Shown: positions 37,401 through 48,280 of the stretch, piece by piece
Position numbering within the stretch: position 1 is the first letter of the stretch
Layout: every line of letters starts with the position of its first letter
Assembly (NCBI RefSeq): GCF_902506505.1
Contig: NZ_LR733406.1
Location: 682,001 to 746,000 of the forward strand
Source of the DNA: Pseudomonas sp. 8AS
GTDB lineage: Bacteria > Pseudomonadota > Gammaproteobacteria > Pseudomonadales > Pseudomonadaceae
DNA length: 64,000 bases
Direction: 5' to 3'
Translations under genes and position numbers: made by a program
The notes under the pieces: generated by a model
Database searches by the model: none
What the model saw: only the letters and a program-made list of their open reading frames with translations
Told to the model about the DNA's origin: nothing

Positions 37401-39593
37401 TCAGGCGGTCTTGGCCTGTGCCGTCTCCGGCTGCCGTTGCTGCAGGTGGGCGAGCAGGGTGCGCAGCGGGGCCAGCTGGCGGCAGATCAGGCCCAGCTGC
37501 ACCTGCACCAGGCGGTGGCCTTCGTCCATTTCCTCGGGCAACTGCTCCAGTTCCTCGGCCAGGGCCTGGTCGGTCTCGCTGTACACCGCCACCGGGCGGT
37601 TGTCGCGCAGGCAGCCGGCGATGTCTTCGAGGGTCGCGCTGATATGCGCCACGGCGCGGTCGTGCAGGGCGTCGCTGGCATCGTCGGCCAGGCTTTCGCG
37701 GTGGGCGCCGAGGCCAGACAGGTAGCTGAGCAGGGTGTGCGACAGGACCAGGAAGCGGAAGCCGGTCTCGGCGTCCTTCCGGAAGTGGCCGGGCTCCATC
37801 AGCATGTTGGACAGGGTGGTCGACAGCGCCGCGTCGGCGTTGTGCGCGTTGCGCCGGGCCAGGCGATAGCTCAGGTCGTCGCGCTTGCCGGACTCGTACT
37901 GCTGCATGATCTGCAGCAGGTAGCGGCCGTTGCTGCTCAGGGTGTTGGCCAGCACCTGGTTGAGCTTGCGTCCCTGCCAGTCCGGCAGGATGAAGAACAC
38001 CGCCAGGCCGGCGATCAGCGTGCCCAGCAGGGTATCCACCAGGCGCGGCCAGATCAGCGCGTAACCGTCGCTGACCTGGTTGAAGCACAGCACCACCACC
38101 AGGGTCATGGCGCTGGTGGCCAGGGTGTAGCGGTCGACCCGGTTGGTGAAGAACACCACCCCGGCGACCACGGCGAACAGCGACTGCAGCAGCGCCTCGG
38201 GGAACAGGCTGATCAGCGCCCAGCCCGCGACCAGGCCGAGCACGGTGCCGCCGACCCGCTGCACCAGGCGCAGGCGGGTGGCGCCGTAGCTGGGCCGGCA
38301 GACGAACAGGGTGGTCAGCAGGATCCAGTAGCCCTGCTGCGGGTGCACCCAGTGCAGCAGGCCGTAGCCGGCGGCCAGGGCCACCGACAGGCGCACGGCA
38401 TGGCGGAACACCAGCGAGGTCGGCGAGAAGTGCAGGCGCAGGCGCTCGAAGGCGTCCTTCAGGCTCTGCGGCGAACGGTCGAGCAGGCTGCTGTCCTGCT
38501 CGTCGGCCAGGGCGTCCGGGTTGCTGGCGCTGGCCAGCTTGCGCTCCAGGGTGGCCAGGTTGCCGGCCAGGGCGTTCAACGAGCGCAGCAGGCGGCGCCA
38601 GGCCGGGTTGTTCTGCTCGCGCAGGTAGGTCATCGAGGTGTCGAGGTCGGCCATGGCCTGGCTGTTGTCGTTGTAGTCGAACGGCTGGCGCATGCGGATG
38701 GCCGTGCCGAGGGCCTGGCAGGCCTTGCCCTGCTGGCTGATCAGGCGGCCGCAGCGGAACATCACGTCGCTGTGGAAGAAGGCCTCGGCCAGGGCGTTGT
38801 ACGGGTAGTGCGAGGAGCTGGCGCGCTCGTGGATGTCCTGGGCGATGAAGTACAGCTTGAGGTAGCGGTTGGTCTTCTGCCCGCTGCGCTTGCGGCTCAT
38901 GCGGTTGAGGATGATCTCCTTGGCCTGGTTCAGCGCGCTGACCACCCGGCCGTTTTGCTGCGCCAGCTGCAGGCGCCGCCCCTCCACGTCGAGCTGACGC
39001 AGCGGCTCGAACAGCGAGGCCTTCAGGCGCAGGTAGGCGCCCAGCTCGATGAACACCCGCGCCAGCGCCTGCTGCACCGGCTGCTGGCTGAACAGCACGC
39101 TCCAGATCACCCCGAGCAGGCCGTACCAGGCGGCGCCGGCGATCAGCAGCAGCGGCTCCTGCCAGAAGCTGCCCAGGGCGCCGCCGCGGTGTTCCAGGCC
39201 GATGGCCGTGTAGATCGCCAGGATCAGGGTGGCCGAGGCCACCGCCGCATAGCGCTCGCCGATGCCGCCGAGCAGGGTCATGGCGAAGGCCGCCAGGGCC
39301 AGGCCGGCGCCGAACAGCCAGGGGTAGGGGAACAGCAGCTGCACCGCGGTGGCGGTGGCGGTGAAGCAGGCCAGGGTCACCAGCAGCGCCTGCAGGCGGC
39401 CGCGCCAGTGGTCGTCGCTCTCGGCCAGGGCGCTGGCGATGCAGCCGAGGAACAGCGGGATGACGAAGGCGATGCGGTCCAGGTACCAGCACAGCGCCAT
39501 GGAGCCGGCCAGGGCGATGAACACGCGGATCCCGTAGGTGAACTTTTCGCGCGCCCACAGGCTGCGCAGGGTCAGATTCAGCGATGAAGGCAT
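37401..39593 (-). CDS. yccS: YccS/FUSC-family inner membrane protein
   Basis: This 730-residue protein has two clusters of about five to six membrane helices: residues 20-170, and about 390-530 with ALAAGYGLLHWVHPQQGYW. Cytoplasmic helical regions lie between and after them. It belongs to the FUSC superfamily (YccS/YhfK, related to aromatic acid exporter AaeB). The TM segment VCRPSYGATRLRLVQRVGGT is the family hallmark, in parts. The transport substrate is not known. It lies upstream of dbpA on the same strand, with a receiver-GGDEF gene between them. Confidence 0.92.
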   Translation of the reverse strand: MPSSLNLTLRSLWAREKFTYGIRVFIALAGSMALCWYLDRIAFVIPLFLGCIASALAESDDHWRGRLQALLVTLACFTATATAVQLLFPYPWLFGAGLALAAFAMTLLGGIGERYAAVASATLILAIYTAIGLEHRGGALGSFWQEPLLLIAGAAWYGLLGVIWSVLFSQQPVQQALARVFIELGAYLRLKASLFEPLRQLDVEGRRLQLAQQNGRVVSALNQAKEIILNRMSRKRSGQKTNRYLKLYFIAQDIHERASSSHYPYNALAEAFFHSDVMFRCGRLISQQGKACQALGTAIRMRQPFDYNDNSQAMADLDTSMTYLREQNNPAWRRLLRSLNALAGNLATLERKLASASNPDALADEQDSSLLDRSPQSLKDAFERLRLHFSPTSLVFRHAVRLSVALAAGYGLLHWVHPQQGYWILLTTLFVCRPSYGATRLRLVQRVGGTVLGLVAGWALISLFPEALLQSLFAVVAGVVFFTNRVDRYTLATSAMTLVVVLCFNQVSDGYALIWPRLVDTLLGTLIAGLAVFFILPDWQGRKLNQVLANTLSSNGRYLLQIMQQYESGKRDDLSYRLARRNAHNADAALSTTLSNMLMEPGHFRKDAETGFRFLVLSHTLLSYLSGLGAHRESLADDASDALHDRAVAHISATLEDIAGCLRDNRPVAVYSETDQALAEELEQLPEEMDEGHRLVQVQLGLICRQLAPLRTLLAHLQQRQPETAQAKTA

Positions 39594-39793
39594 GGGCGAA
39601 CGGCTACCCGCCGGGTGATCGAACAGTGGATGGGGTCACAGGGGAAAGACGGTGGCTGGCGGCGACGAGGCACCATTCTAGCGACCGCTCGGCTAAAAAT
39701 GGCAGCCGCTTGTGGGCGCTGATCGGCCGCCGGCGCAGGCGCGGATTTAGCCGCGCGCTGCCCGGCTGCGGGAACCGGGGCTGGCCCGGCAAC

Positions 39794-41029
39794 TCAGTTG
39801 TGCAGGGTGCGCCCGCGGCCGCTGCGCTTGGCCTGGTAGAGGCGGATGTCGGCCTGGTGCAGCAGGCTTTCCAGGTCGTCCGGGGCGCCGTGGTAGATCC
39901 CGGCGCTGAACGACAGCGGCGGCGCGCCCGCGGCGTATCTGAGCTGGGCGCAGGTGCCGCGCAGCTGGTCGAGGCCGGCCGCCAGGCCGGGGCCGTCGAG
40001 GTGGCTGACCAGGGCGAACTCCTCGCCGCCGAGGCGGCCGAGCAGGGTGTCGGGCAAGGCCTCGCGCAGGCAGCGGGCGAAGCCGACCAGGGCGGTGTCG
40101 CCGCTGGCGTGGCCGTACTCGTCGTTGATCGCCTTGAACAGGTCCAGGTCGAGCATCGCCACGCTGAGCGGCTGGCCGCCACGCTGGGCCTGCAGGAACA
40201 GCTGCTCGCCCTGTTCGTAGAAGGCGCGGCGGTTGTACAGGCCGGTCAGCGAGTCGAACAGCGCCGCCTGCTTCAGCGCATGCAGCATGTCGCGCCGTTC
40301 CAGGGTCGACATCACCCGGCAGTTGAGCTCTTCCGGGCAGAACGGCTTGCGCAGGAAGTCGTCGGCGCCGTGCTTGATGAACTTGGCGCTGAGCGAGCCT
40401 TTGGCGTCGGCGGACAGGCCGAGGATGATCAGCTCGTGGCGCCGCATCTTCTGCCGCAGCAGCTTGACCAGGTCGAAGCCGCTGATGCCCGGCATGCTGT
40501 GGTCGACCAGGAACAGGTCGATGTCCGGCTGCTCGTGGAGGATGCGCAGCGCCTCGTTGCCGTCCTCGGCATCGATGATCTGGTACTGGTGCGGGCTGAG
40601 CACGCGGCGGATGAAGTGGCGGGTGGCCTCCGAGTCCTCGGCGACCAGGATCTTCACCTGGCTGTTGCGCTCCAGGCGGTGCAGCAGGCGGAAGGCGAAC
40701 TCGTAGGAGTGCTGGCTCTCCTTGAGCACGTAGTCGACCACGCCCTTGAGCAGCAGCTCGTCGCGGCGCTGTTCGTTGTACGAGCCGGACAGCACGATGC
40801 AGGGCAGGTGGTAGTGCAGCACCAGGTCGACGATCTCACCATCCGGCGCATCCGGCAGGTTGAGGTCGACGATGGCGGCGAAGAACAGGCTCGCCGAGGT
40901 TTCCAGCAGCACCTGGGCCTCCGCCAGGGAGGCGCAGAACAGCGGCTGCAGCTGGGGTTCCTGGCGGAACAGGTGTTCGAGGATCTTCAGCACCAGCGGG
41001 CTGTCTTCGACTACCAGGATATTGCGCAC
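39794..41029 (-). CDS. dual-receiver diguanylate cyclase (REC-REC-GGDEF)
   Basis: This protein has about 411 residues from a GTG at 41029, preceded five bases away by GGAGG. Earlier starts at 41041 and 41077 lack a ribosome site. The first receiver (about residues 2-115) has VVEDS, VDLNLPD and LKE. The second (about 128-245) has VAEDS, LVDHSMPGISG and RKPF, so both look phosphorylatable. The GGDEF domain has RLGGEEF. Unlike the other two cyclases in this window, the position of the RxxD inhibitory site is LPDT, so feedback inhibition is probably lost. No kinase gene is adjacent. Confidence 0.9.
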   Translation of the reverse strand: MRNILVVEDSPLVLKILEHLFRQEPQLQPLFCASLAEAQVLLETSASLFFAAIVDLNLPDAPDGEIVDLVLHYHLPCIVLSGSYNEQRRDELLLKGVVDYVLKESQHSYEFAFRLLHRLERNSQVKILVAEDSEATRHFIRRVLSPHQYQIIDAEDGNEALRILHEQPDIDLFLVDHSMPGISGFDLVKLLRQKMRRHELIILGLSADAKGSLSAKFIKHGADDFLRKPFCPEELNCRVMSTLERRDMLHALKQAALFDSLTGLYNRRAFYEQGEQLFLQAQRGGQPLSVAMLDLDLFKAINDEYGHASGDTALVGFARCLREALPDTLLGRLGGEEFALVSHLDGPGLAAGLDQLRGTCAQLRYAAGAPPLSFSAGIYHGAPDDLESLLHQADIRLYQAKRSGRGRTLHN

Positions 41030-41140
41030 GACGACCTCCATGACGACAGCTGGCGATGATGGCACAACGCCGCCCATCGAGGCACGCGACCCATTGTCCT
41101 AGCGCCTGTTTAGGATCGCGCCAGCACGGGTAAAGGCTGT

Positions 41141-42517
<1,377 letters not shown>

Positions 42518-42784
42518 GGCGGGGACCTGCAAATAGGAATGCCGCGCAGTGTATCAGGCGTGGCCGGCGCTGCCCCGCGGGAAATCCGCCGCGGCCTGCC
42601 GTGCGTCGCCCGGCGCCTGCGCCGGGATATCTCTTCAGGCCTGGGGCTTCGGGGACCTCGAGGAACTCTGGTCGGGCCTCCCGGCGCGCAAGGGTTCGCA
42701 TTTCGACTGAAGCGCGTGGCGGATTGACCTGTGCGCGGCGCTGCGGCACCGTTGCCGGCAACAGCCCTTGCCCGCACGGACGCC

Positions 42785-43465
42785 ATGTCGCACATCCTGA
42801 TAGTCGAAGACGAAGCGGCGATCGCCGATACCCTCATCTATGCCCTGCAGGCCGAAGGCTATGCGACCACCTGGCTGCCACTGGCCGAGGCAGCCCTGGC
42901 GTTCCAGCAGCGCAGCCCGGCGGATCTGCTGATCCTCGATGTCGGCCTGCCCGACATCAGCGGCTTCGAGGCCTGCAAGCGCCTGCGGCGCTTCTCCGAG
43001 GTGCCGGTGATCTTCCTCACCGCGCGCGACGCCGAGATCGACCGGGTGGTCGGCCTGGAGATCGGCGCCGACGACTACGTGGTCAAGCCGTTCAGCCCGC
43101 GCGAGGTGGCGGCGCGGGTCAAGGCCATCCTCAAGCGCATGGCACCGCGCGCCGTCGAGCCGGCCAGTGCGCCGCGCGGGCCGTTCCTGCTGGATGAGAC
43201 GCGGGTGCAGATCCACTACCACGGCCAGTTGCTCGGCCTGACCCGTCACGAGTTCCGCCTGCTGCAGACCCTGCTCGGCCAGCCGGAGCGGGTGTTCTCC
43301 CGCGAGCAGCTGCTCGATGGCGTCGGCGTGGCGGCGGATGCCGGCTACGAGCGCAATATCGACAGCCACATCAAGAGCCTGCGCGCCAAGCTGCGCCAGG
43401 TGGCCGCCGATGCCGAACCGATCCAGACCCATCGCGGCCTGGGCTACAGCCTGAGGCTGGTCTGA
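42785..43465 (+). CDS. creB: CreB response regulator
   Basis: This 226-residue protein has a receiver domain with D52 (LILDVGLPDISG) and K101 (VVKPFSPRE). A winged-helix domain with RHEFRLLQTLLG and NIDSHIKSLRAKLRQVAAD follows. The stop codon overlaps the creC start (TGATG), so translation is coupled. CreBC responds to carbon and cell-wall status and controls creD. The ATG at 42785 is preferred over an upstream extension from 42731. Confidence 0.93.
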   Translation: MSHILIVEDEAAIADTLIYALQAEGYATTWLPLAEAALAFQQRSPADLLILDVGLPDISGFEACKRLRRFSEVPVIFLTARDAEIDRVVGLEIGADDYVVKPFSPREVAARVKAILKRMAPRAVEPASAPRGPFLLDETRVQIHYHGQLLGLTRHEFRLLQTLLGQPERVFSREQLLDGVGVAADAGYERNIDSHIKSLRAKLRQVAADAEPIQTHRGLGYSLRLV

Positions 43466-44889
43466 TGCCGCTCGGCGTCCGCATCTTCCTGGTGTATTTC
43501 CTCTTCGTCGGCCTGGCCGGCTGGTTCGTGCTGAGCACGGTGATGGACGAGATCCGCCCCGGGGTACGGCAGAGCACCGAGGAAACCCTGGTCGACACCG
43601 CCAACCTGCTGGCCGAGATCCTGCGCGACGAGGTCAAGGCCGGCAGCCTGGCGCAGAGCCGCCTGCCCGCGCTGCTCAAGGCCTACGGCCAGCGCCAGCC
43701 GCAGGCGCAGATCTGGGGCGTGGAGAAGAGCGCGGTGAACCACCGCATCTATGTCACCGACGCCCGCGGCATCGTCCTGCTCGACTCCAGCGGGGTGGCC
43801 CTGGGTCAGGACTACTCGCGCTGGAACGATGTCTACCTGACCCTGCGCGGCCAGTACGGCGCCCGCTCGACCCGCGAGGACCCGGCCGACGAGGACAGCT
43901 CGGTGATGTACGTGGCCGCGCCGATCAGGGATGGCCAGCGGATCATCGGCGTGGTCTCGGTGGCCAAGCCGAACAAGTCGCTGCAGCCCTATATCGAGCG
44001 CTCCCAGCGCCGCCTCGGCTGGCTCGGCGCCGGCCTGATCGGCCTCGGCCTGCTGATCGGCGGGCTGCTGTCCTGGTGGCTCAGCGGCTCGCTGCGCAAG
44101 CTCACCCGCTACGCCCAGGCGGTCAGCCAGGGCCAGCGCGCCGAGCTGCCGGCCCTGCGCGGCGGCGAACTGACCCAGCTGGCCAGCGCGGTGCAGAAGA
44201 TGCGCACCGAGCTGGAGGGCAAGGCCTATGTCGAACAGTACGTGCACACCCTGACCCACGAGCTGAAGAGCCCGCTGGCGGCCATCCGCGGCGCCGCCGA
44301 GCTGCTCGAAGGCGAGATGCCGGCCGAGCAGCGCCAGCGGTTCGTGGCCAATATCGCCAGCGAGGGCGCACGCCTGCAGCAACTGATCGAGCGCCTGCTC
44401 AACCTGGCCCTGGTCGAACAGCGCCAGGGCCTGGAGGAGCGCGTGCCGGTGGCCCTGCGCGAGCTGGTCGAGGAGCTGCTGCGCGGCCAGGCGGCGCGCA
44501 TCGAGGCGGCCGGCCTGCAGACGGACAACCGCATCGCCGCCGGGCTGGCGGTCAGCGGCGAGCGTTTCCTGCTGCGCCAGGCCATCGCCAACCTGCTGGA
44601 GAACGCCCTCGACTTCACCCCGCCCGGCGGCCTGCTGCAGTTCAGCGCCGAGCTGCAGGACGGCCGCCTGGCGCTGCGCCTGTACAACCAGGGTCCTGCC
44701 ATTCCCGAGTACGCGCTGACGCGCCTGACCGAGCGTTTCTACTCGTTGCCGCGCCCGGCCAGCGGGCGCAAGAGCACCGGCCTGGGGCTGAATTTCGTGC
44801 AGGAAGTGGCCCAGCTGCACGACGGCCAATTGCACGTCGGCAATGTCGACGGCGGGGTGGTCGTGAGCCTGCTGCTGCCGCCGGCCTAG
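43465..44889 (+). CDS. creC: CreC sensor histidine kinase
   Basis: This 474-residue kinase has two membrane helices (about residues 8-27 and 186-206) around a periplasmic domain with AQIWGVEKSAVNHRIYVTD. A HAMP segment, HisKA with H265 in HTLTHELKSPLAAIRGA and an HATPase domain follow. The N-box is NLLENALDFTPPGG and the G-box is STGLGLNFVQEV. It partners CreB. The usual CreC periplasmic length is retained. The gene for the CBS protein follows 106 bp downstream. Confidence 0.93.
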   Translation: MPLGVRIFLVYFLFVGLAGWFVLSTVMDEIRPGVRQSTEETLVDTANLLAEILRDEVKAGSLAQSRLPALLKAYGQRQPQAQIWGVEKSAVNHRIYVTDARGIVLLDSSGVALGQDYSRWNDVYLTLRGQYGARSTREDPADEDSSVMYVAAPIRDGQRIIGVVSVAKPNKSLQPYIERSQRRLGWLGAGLIGLGLLIGGLLSWWLSGSLRKLTRYAQAVSQGQRAELPALRGGELTQLASAVQKMRTELEGKAYVEQYVHTLTHELKSPLAAIRGAAELLEGEMPAEQRQRFVANIASEGARLQQLIERLLNLALVEQRQGLEERVPVALRELVEELLRGQAARIEAAGLQTDNRIAAGLAVSGERFLLRQAIANLLENALDFTPPGGLLQFSAELQDGRLALRLYNQGPAIPEYALTRLTERFYSLPRPASGRKSTGLGLNFVQEVAQLHDGQLHVGNVDGGVVVSLLLPPA

Positions 44890-44995
44890 CCGGCCGGGTC
44901 GTTCGGCGAGTCGGCGAGTCGGCGGCGGGCGGGGGTCGTGGAATGGCGCCGGCTCTGCTACAACATTTAGCTAAAACCCAGGGAGCACGAACTGC

Positions 44996-45430
44996 ATGAA
45001 ATCCGTTGCCGAAATCCTCAGATCCAAGCCGCATGCCCTCGTCTACAGCGTCGCGCCCGACGACTCGGTGCTCGCCGCCATGCAACTGATGGCGGAGAAG
45101 GGCATCGGCGCCCTGGTGGTGCTGGAGAACGGCCGCCTGGCCGGGATCGTCAGCGAGCGCGACTATGCGCGCAAGGTGGCGCTGCTGGAGCGCTCGGCCT
45201 TCAGCGCCAAGGTACGCGAGATCATGACCGCCGATGTGATCACCGTCGGCCCGCGGCACACCACCCAGCAGTGCATGCAGCTGATGACCGACCGCCACCT
45301 GCGCCACCTGCCGGTACTGGCCGAGGGCGAGCTGATCGGCCTGCTGTCGATCGGCGACCTGGTCAAGCAGACCATCGCCGAGCAGGCCAGCCTGATCCAG
45401 CAGCTGGAGCAGTACATCCGCGGCGAGTGA
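44996..45430 (+). CDS. CBS domain protein
   Basis: This 144-residue protein has a tandem CBS pair that makes one Bateman module. The first is about residues 5-65 (SVAEILRSKPHALVYSVAP, ERDYARKVALL). The second is about 72-130 (REIMTADVITVGPRHTT, HLPVLAEGELIGLLSIGDL). It lacks any attached enzyme domain, so it may sense adenine nucleotides for a partner. It lies between creC and creD and may be part of the same transcript. Confidence 0.92.
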   Translation: MKSVAEILRSKPHALVYSVAPDDSVLAAMQLMAEKGIGALVVLENGRLAGIVSERDYARKVALLERSAFSAKVREIMTADVITVGPRHTTQQCMQLMTDRHLRHLPVLAEGELIGLLSIGDLVKQTIAEQASLIQQLEQYIRGE

Positions 45431-45450
45431 CCGCCACCTTCAGCCTCTCC

Positions 45451-45516
45451 CGTAGGGTGCGCCGCGCGCACCGGCAAGCCCGCATGTTGCCGATGGTGCG
45501 CGCGGCGCACCCTACG
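45451..45516. repeat. palindromic intergenic repeat, family A copy 3
   Basis: The arms CGTAGGGTGCGCCGCGCGCA and TGCGCGCGGCGCACCCTACG are exact complements, with a short spacer. Relative to the other copies one position has changed in both arms (CG to TG class), a compensatory pattern. It lies between the CBS gene and creD. Confidence 0.88.
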
Positions 45517-45626
45517 GAGAACCGCGGCCCCACACAAACTCCATCTGCTCTCCATATAACCCGCATTTTCGCCCCACTGACCCGCCGCAGACTCTCCTCC
45601 ACATTCACCCCACGGAGAGTCCCGCC

Positions 45627-46976
45627 ATGAACCGAAGCCTTGCCATCAAGCTGGGGCTGATCGCCCTGCTGATCATCCTGCTGATGATCCCCATCGTCAT
45701 GATCGACGGCATGATCGAGGAGCGTCAGGGCCTGCGCGACGAGGTGCTGCAGGACATCGCGCGCAGTTCCAGCTACAACCAGCAACTGACCGGCCCGCTG
45801 CTGGTGCAGCCGTACCGCAAGACCCTGCGCGAGTGGAAGACCCACGCCAAGACCGGCCAGCGCTACCTGGAGGAACGTGAGGAACGCGGGCGCCTGTACT
45901 TCCTGCCCGAGCGCTTCGTCATGGGCGGCGAGGTCACCACCGAGCTGCGTGCCCGCGGCATCTACCAGGCCCGCCTGTACCACAGCAACAATCGCATCAG
46001 TGGCCACTTCGAGCTGCCGGCGCAGTTCGGCATCAGCGAAGACTTCGCCGACTACCGCTTCGAGGCGCCGTTCCTCGCCGTCGGCATCAGCGATATCCGC
46101 GGCATCAAGAACGACCTCAAGCTGCAGGCGGGCGGCCAGACCCTGGCCTTCCAGCCGGGCAGCGCCGACAGCCTGCTCGGCGCCGGGGTGCATGCGCCGC
46201 TGCCGGCCCTCGACCCGGCCAAGGCGCAGCGCCTGGAATACGCCTTCGACCTGCTGCTGCAGGGCACCGGCCAGCTCGACGTGACCCCGGTCGGGCGCGA
46301 GAGCCGGGTCGAGCTCAAGGCCGACTGGCCGCACCCGAGCTTCGTCGGCGAATACCTGCCGAGCGAGCGCGAGATCCGTAAGGACGGCTTCAGCGCGAGC
46401 TGGCAGACCAGCTTCTTCGCCACCAACCTGGAAGAGGCCCTCGCCGACTGCGTCGGCCAAGGCGAATGCCGGGACTTCCAGGCGCGTCATTTCGGCGTCA
46501 GCTTCGTCGACCCGGTGGACCAGTACCTGAAGAGCGACCGGGCGATCAAGTACGCCCTGCTGTTCATCGCCCTGACCTTCGCCGGCTTCTTCCTCTTCGA
46601 GGTGCTCAAGCGCCTGGCCGTGCACCCGGTGCAGTACGGCCTGGTCGGCCTGTCGCTGGCGTTCTTCTACCTGTTGCTGCTGTCGCTGGCCGAGCACATG
46701 GACTTCGCCCGGGCCTACGCCCTGGCCGCCGCGGCCTGCGTGCTGCTGATCGGCTTCTACGTCAGCCACGTGCTGCACAGCTGGCTGCGCGGCGCCGGTT
46801 TCACCGCCGGCCTGGCGGCGCTGTACGCGATGCTCTACGCCCTGCTCAACGCCGAGGACTACGCCCTGCTGATGGGTTCGCTGCTGGTCTTCGGCCTGCT
46901 CGCCAGCGTGATGGTGCTGACCCGCAAGCTGGACTGGTACGGCATCGGCAAGACCCCTTCCGTTACCCCGGCCTGA
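45627..46976 (+). CDS. creD: CreD inner membrane protein
   Basis: This 449-residue protein has one N-terminal helix (about residues 8-27), a large periplasmic domain (about 30-300) and five to six C-terminal helices. The family stretch HFGVSFVDPVDQYLKSDRAIKYALL precedes the first, shown here in parts. CreD is the effector of CreBC and is linked to envelope integrity and beta-lactam response. A direct CreB site TTCAC-N6-TTCAC is not complete upstream; only one TTCAC half lies at 45604. Confidence 0.93.
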   Translation: MNRSLAIKLGLIALLIILLMIPIVMIDGMIEERQGLRDEVLQDIARSSSYNQQLTGPLLVQPYRKTLREWKTHAKTGQRYLEEREERGRLYFLPERFVMGGEVTTELRARGIYQARLYHSNNRISGHFELPAQFGISEDFADYRFEAPFLAVGISDIRGIKNDLKLQAGGQTLAFQPGSADSLLGAGVHAPLPALDPAKAQRLEYAFDLLLQGTGQLDVTPVGRESRVELKADWPHPSFVGEYLPSEREIRKDGFSASWQTSFFATNLEEALADCVGQGECRDFQARHFGVSFVDPVDQYLKSDRAIKYALLFIALTFAGFFLFEVLKRLAVHPVQYGLVGLSLAFFYLLLLSLAEHMDFARAYALAAAACVLLIGFYVSHVLHSWLRGAGFTAGLAALYAMLYALLNAEDYALLMGSLLVFGLLASVMVLTRKLDWYGIGKTPSVTPA

Positions 46977-47018
46977 TCACTGCGGGCGCGGCCCCGGCCG
47001 CGCCCCGAGGAGCCTTAG

Positions 47019-47324
47019 ATGATTCGCCTGATGCTGCAGTTTTCCGCCTGTTTCGCCCTCGGCCTGGTGGTGGCCGGGGTACTCCTGATCGGCCTGATGT
47101 TCTTCGGCCAGTTCGACCTGATCCACGGTCTCGACCTGAGCGGCAAGCCCATGGCCAGCCTGGCCCTGGCGCTGGTGCCGGAGACCTTCTGGAACGAACT
47201 GACCGGAGTTCCGGATGCCGCCGCCAATGCCCAGGTGCAGTCCTTCCTGCAGCTGTGCGCGGGCCTGGCCCAGGTCGCCCTGCTGCTGGGCGCCGGCTTC
47301 TTCCGCCTGTGGTACGTGCGATGA
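47019..47324 (+). CDS. small membrane protein of unknown function
   Basis: This 101-residue protein has two hydrophobic helices. The first is about residues 8-31 (FALGLVVAGVLLIGLMFFG) and the second about 75-95 (AQVALLLGAGFFRLWYV). The loop between them faces the periplasm if the N-terminus is inside. It lies 42 bp after creD on the same strand and is probably cotranscribed. I do not recognise a named family; the same gene order exists in P. aeruginosa as I recall. Confidence 0.8.
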   Translation: MIRLMLQFSACFALGLVVAGVLLIGLMFFGQFDLIHGLDLSGKPMASLALALVPETFWNELTGVPDAAANAQVQSFLQLCAGLAQVALLLGAGFFRLWYVR

Positions 47325-47420
47325 GCGGCCATGTCGGCCTGCGCGAGGACGCGCGCCAGGGGCACCTGCTGGCGCGGCGCATCGCCCGGTTGTTCGCTGC
47401 GGGGCGCGCCCCCGCGCTCA

Positions 47421-47560
47421 GAACCTGTTCACGATCTCGCGAGCTAGAGATAAACGGTGGCGGAAGCGGCCGAGGAAGCGGAGTTTACGAGCTGTAAATG
47501 AGCACTCCGAGGTCGTTTCAACGCCGTTTAGCCGACGCGCAGCAGATCGTGACCGGGTTC
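47421..47560. mobile_element. 140-bp MITE-like element with IS5-type ends
   Basis: The terminal inverted repeats GAACCTGTTCACGATCT (47421-47437) and its near-complement at 47544-47560 match at 15 of 17 positions. They are flanked by a direct repeat TCA (47418-47420 and 47561-47563). A central palindrome, TTTACGAGCTGTAAA, is present. No ORF lies inside. A three-base TNA target duplication is typical of the IS1031 group of IS5. The right TCA is the complement of the GST stop codon. Confidence 0.8.
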
Positions 47561-48184
47561 TCAGGCCACCGGCTCGGTCGCCCGCATCGACGGGCGCTGG
47601 CTGACGTCGGCGTACCAGGCGGCCAGCCCCGGGTAGCGCTGGCGCCAGCCCAGCTCGGGCTGGCGCAGGTCGAGGTAGCCGAGGGCGCAGGCCAGGCTGA
47701 GGGCGGCGATGTCGAAGTGGCTGCTCAGTTCGGCGATGGCCTCCCGCTCGAAGCTGGCCAGGGCCCGCTCGATCTTCTCCTGCTGCGCGGCAGTCCAGGC
47801 ATCCCAGCGCTTGTCCGCCGGGCGCAGGAAGGTCTCGTAGCGGATCAGCACGGCGGCATCGAGTATCGCATCGGCCAGCGAGGCCAGGGTCAGGCGCCGC
47901 CAGCGGGCGTGGCCGGCGGGCGGAATCAGCGGGTCGCCGACATGCTGCTGGTCGAGGTAGTCGAGGATCACCCGGCTGTCGTGCAGCACCGTGCCGTCGG
48001 CCAGGCGCAGGGCGGGAATCTTGCCGGCCGGGTTGCTTTCGAGCACCCCGGCATCCGGGCTGAGCGGGCTGAGCTGGGCCGGCTGCAGGGCCACGCGGTC
48101 GGTCTGGCCGGTCTCGTGCAGCAGCACCAGGACCTTGCGCACGAAGGGCGAGGTGGGTGAGTGGAACAGGGTCATGGTACTCAT
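47561..48184 (-). CDS. glutathione S-transferase
   Basis: This 207-residue enzyme has an N-terminal thioredoxin-like domain (MTLFHSPTSPFVRKVLVLL, NPAGKIPALRL, DSRVILDYLDQ) and a helical C-terminal domain. The Ser in SPTSPF is the likely catalytic residue for glutathione. The substrate is unknown. AAGGAG precedes the ATG at 48184. The stop codon coincides with the right target duplication of the MITE-like element, so the reading frame was kept intact. Confidence 0.92.
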   Translation of the reverse strand: MSTMTLFHSPTSPFVRKVLVLLHETGQTDRVALQPAQLSPLSPDAGVLESNPAGKIPALRLADGTVLHDSRVILDYLDQQHVGDPLIPPAGHARWRRLTLASLADAILDAAVLIRYETFLRPADKRWDAWTAAQQEKIERALASFEREAIAELSSHFDIAALSLACALGYLDLRQPELGWRQRYPGLAAWYADVSQRPSMRATEPVA

Positions 48185-48280
48185 GGTCGGCTCCTTGGGC
48201 GGGCGGTAGTCATGAGCCTCTCAGCTCGTGCCGGGCAATGCAAACGCTTTGCCGCCAGCCGGCGCGCCCGGCGCGGGACG

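Noticed and set aside
45593..45608. CreB-binding site (TTCAC-N6-TTCAC) upstream of creD
   Set aside because: Only one TTCAC half (45604-45608) is present; the position six bases before it reads TCTCC.
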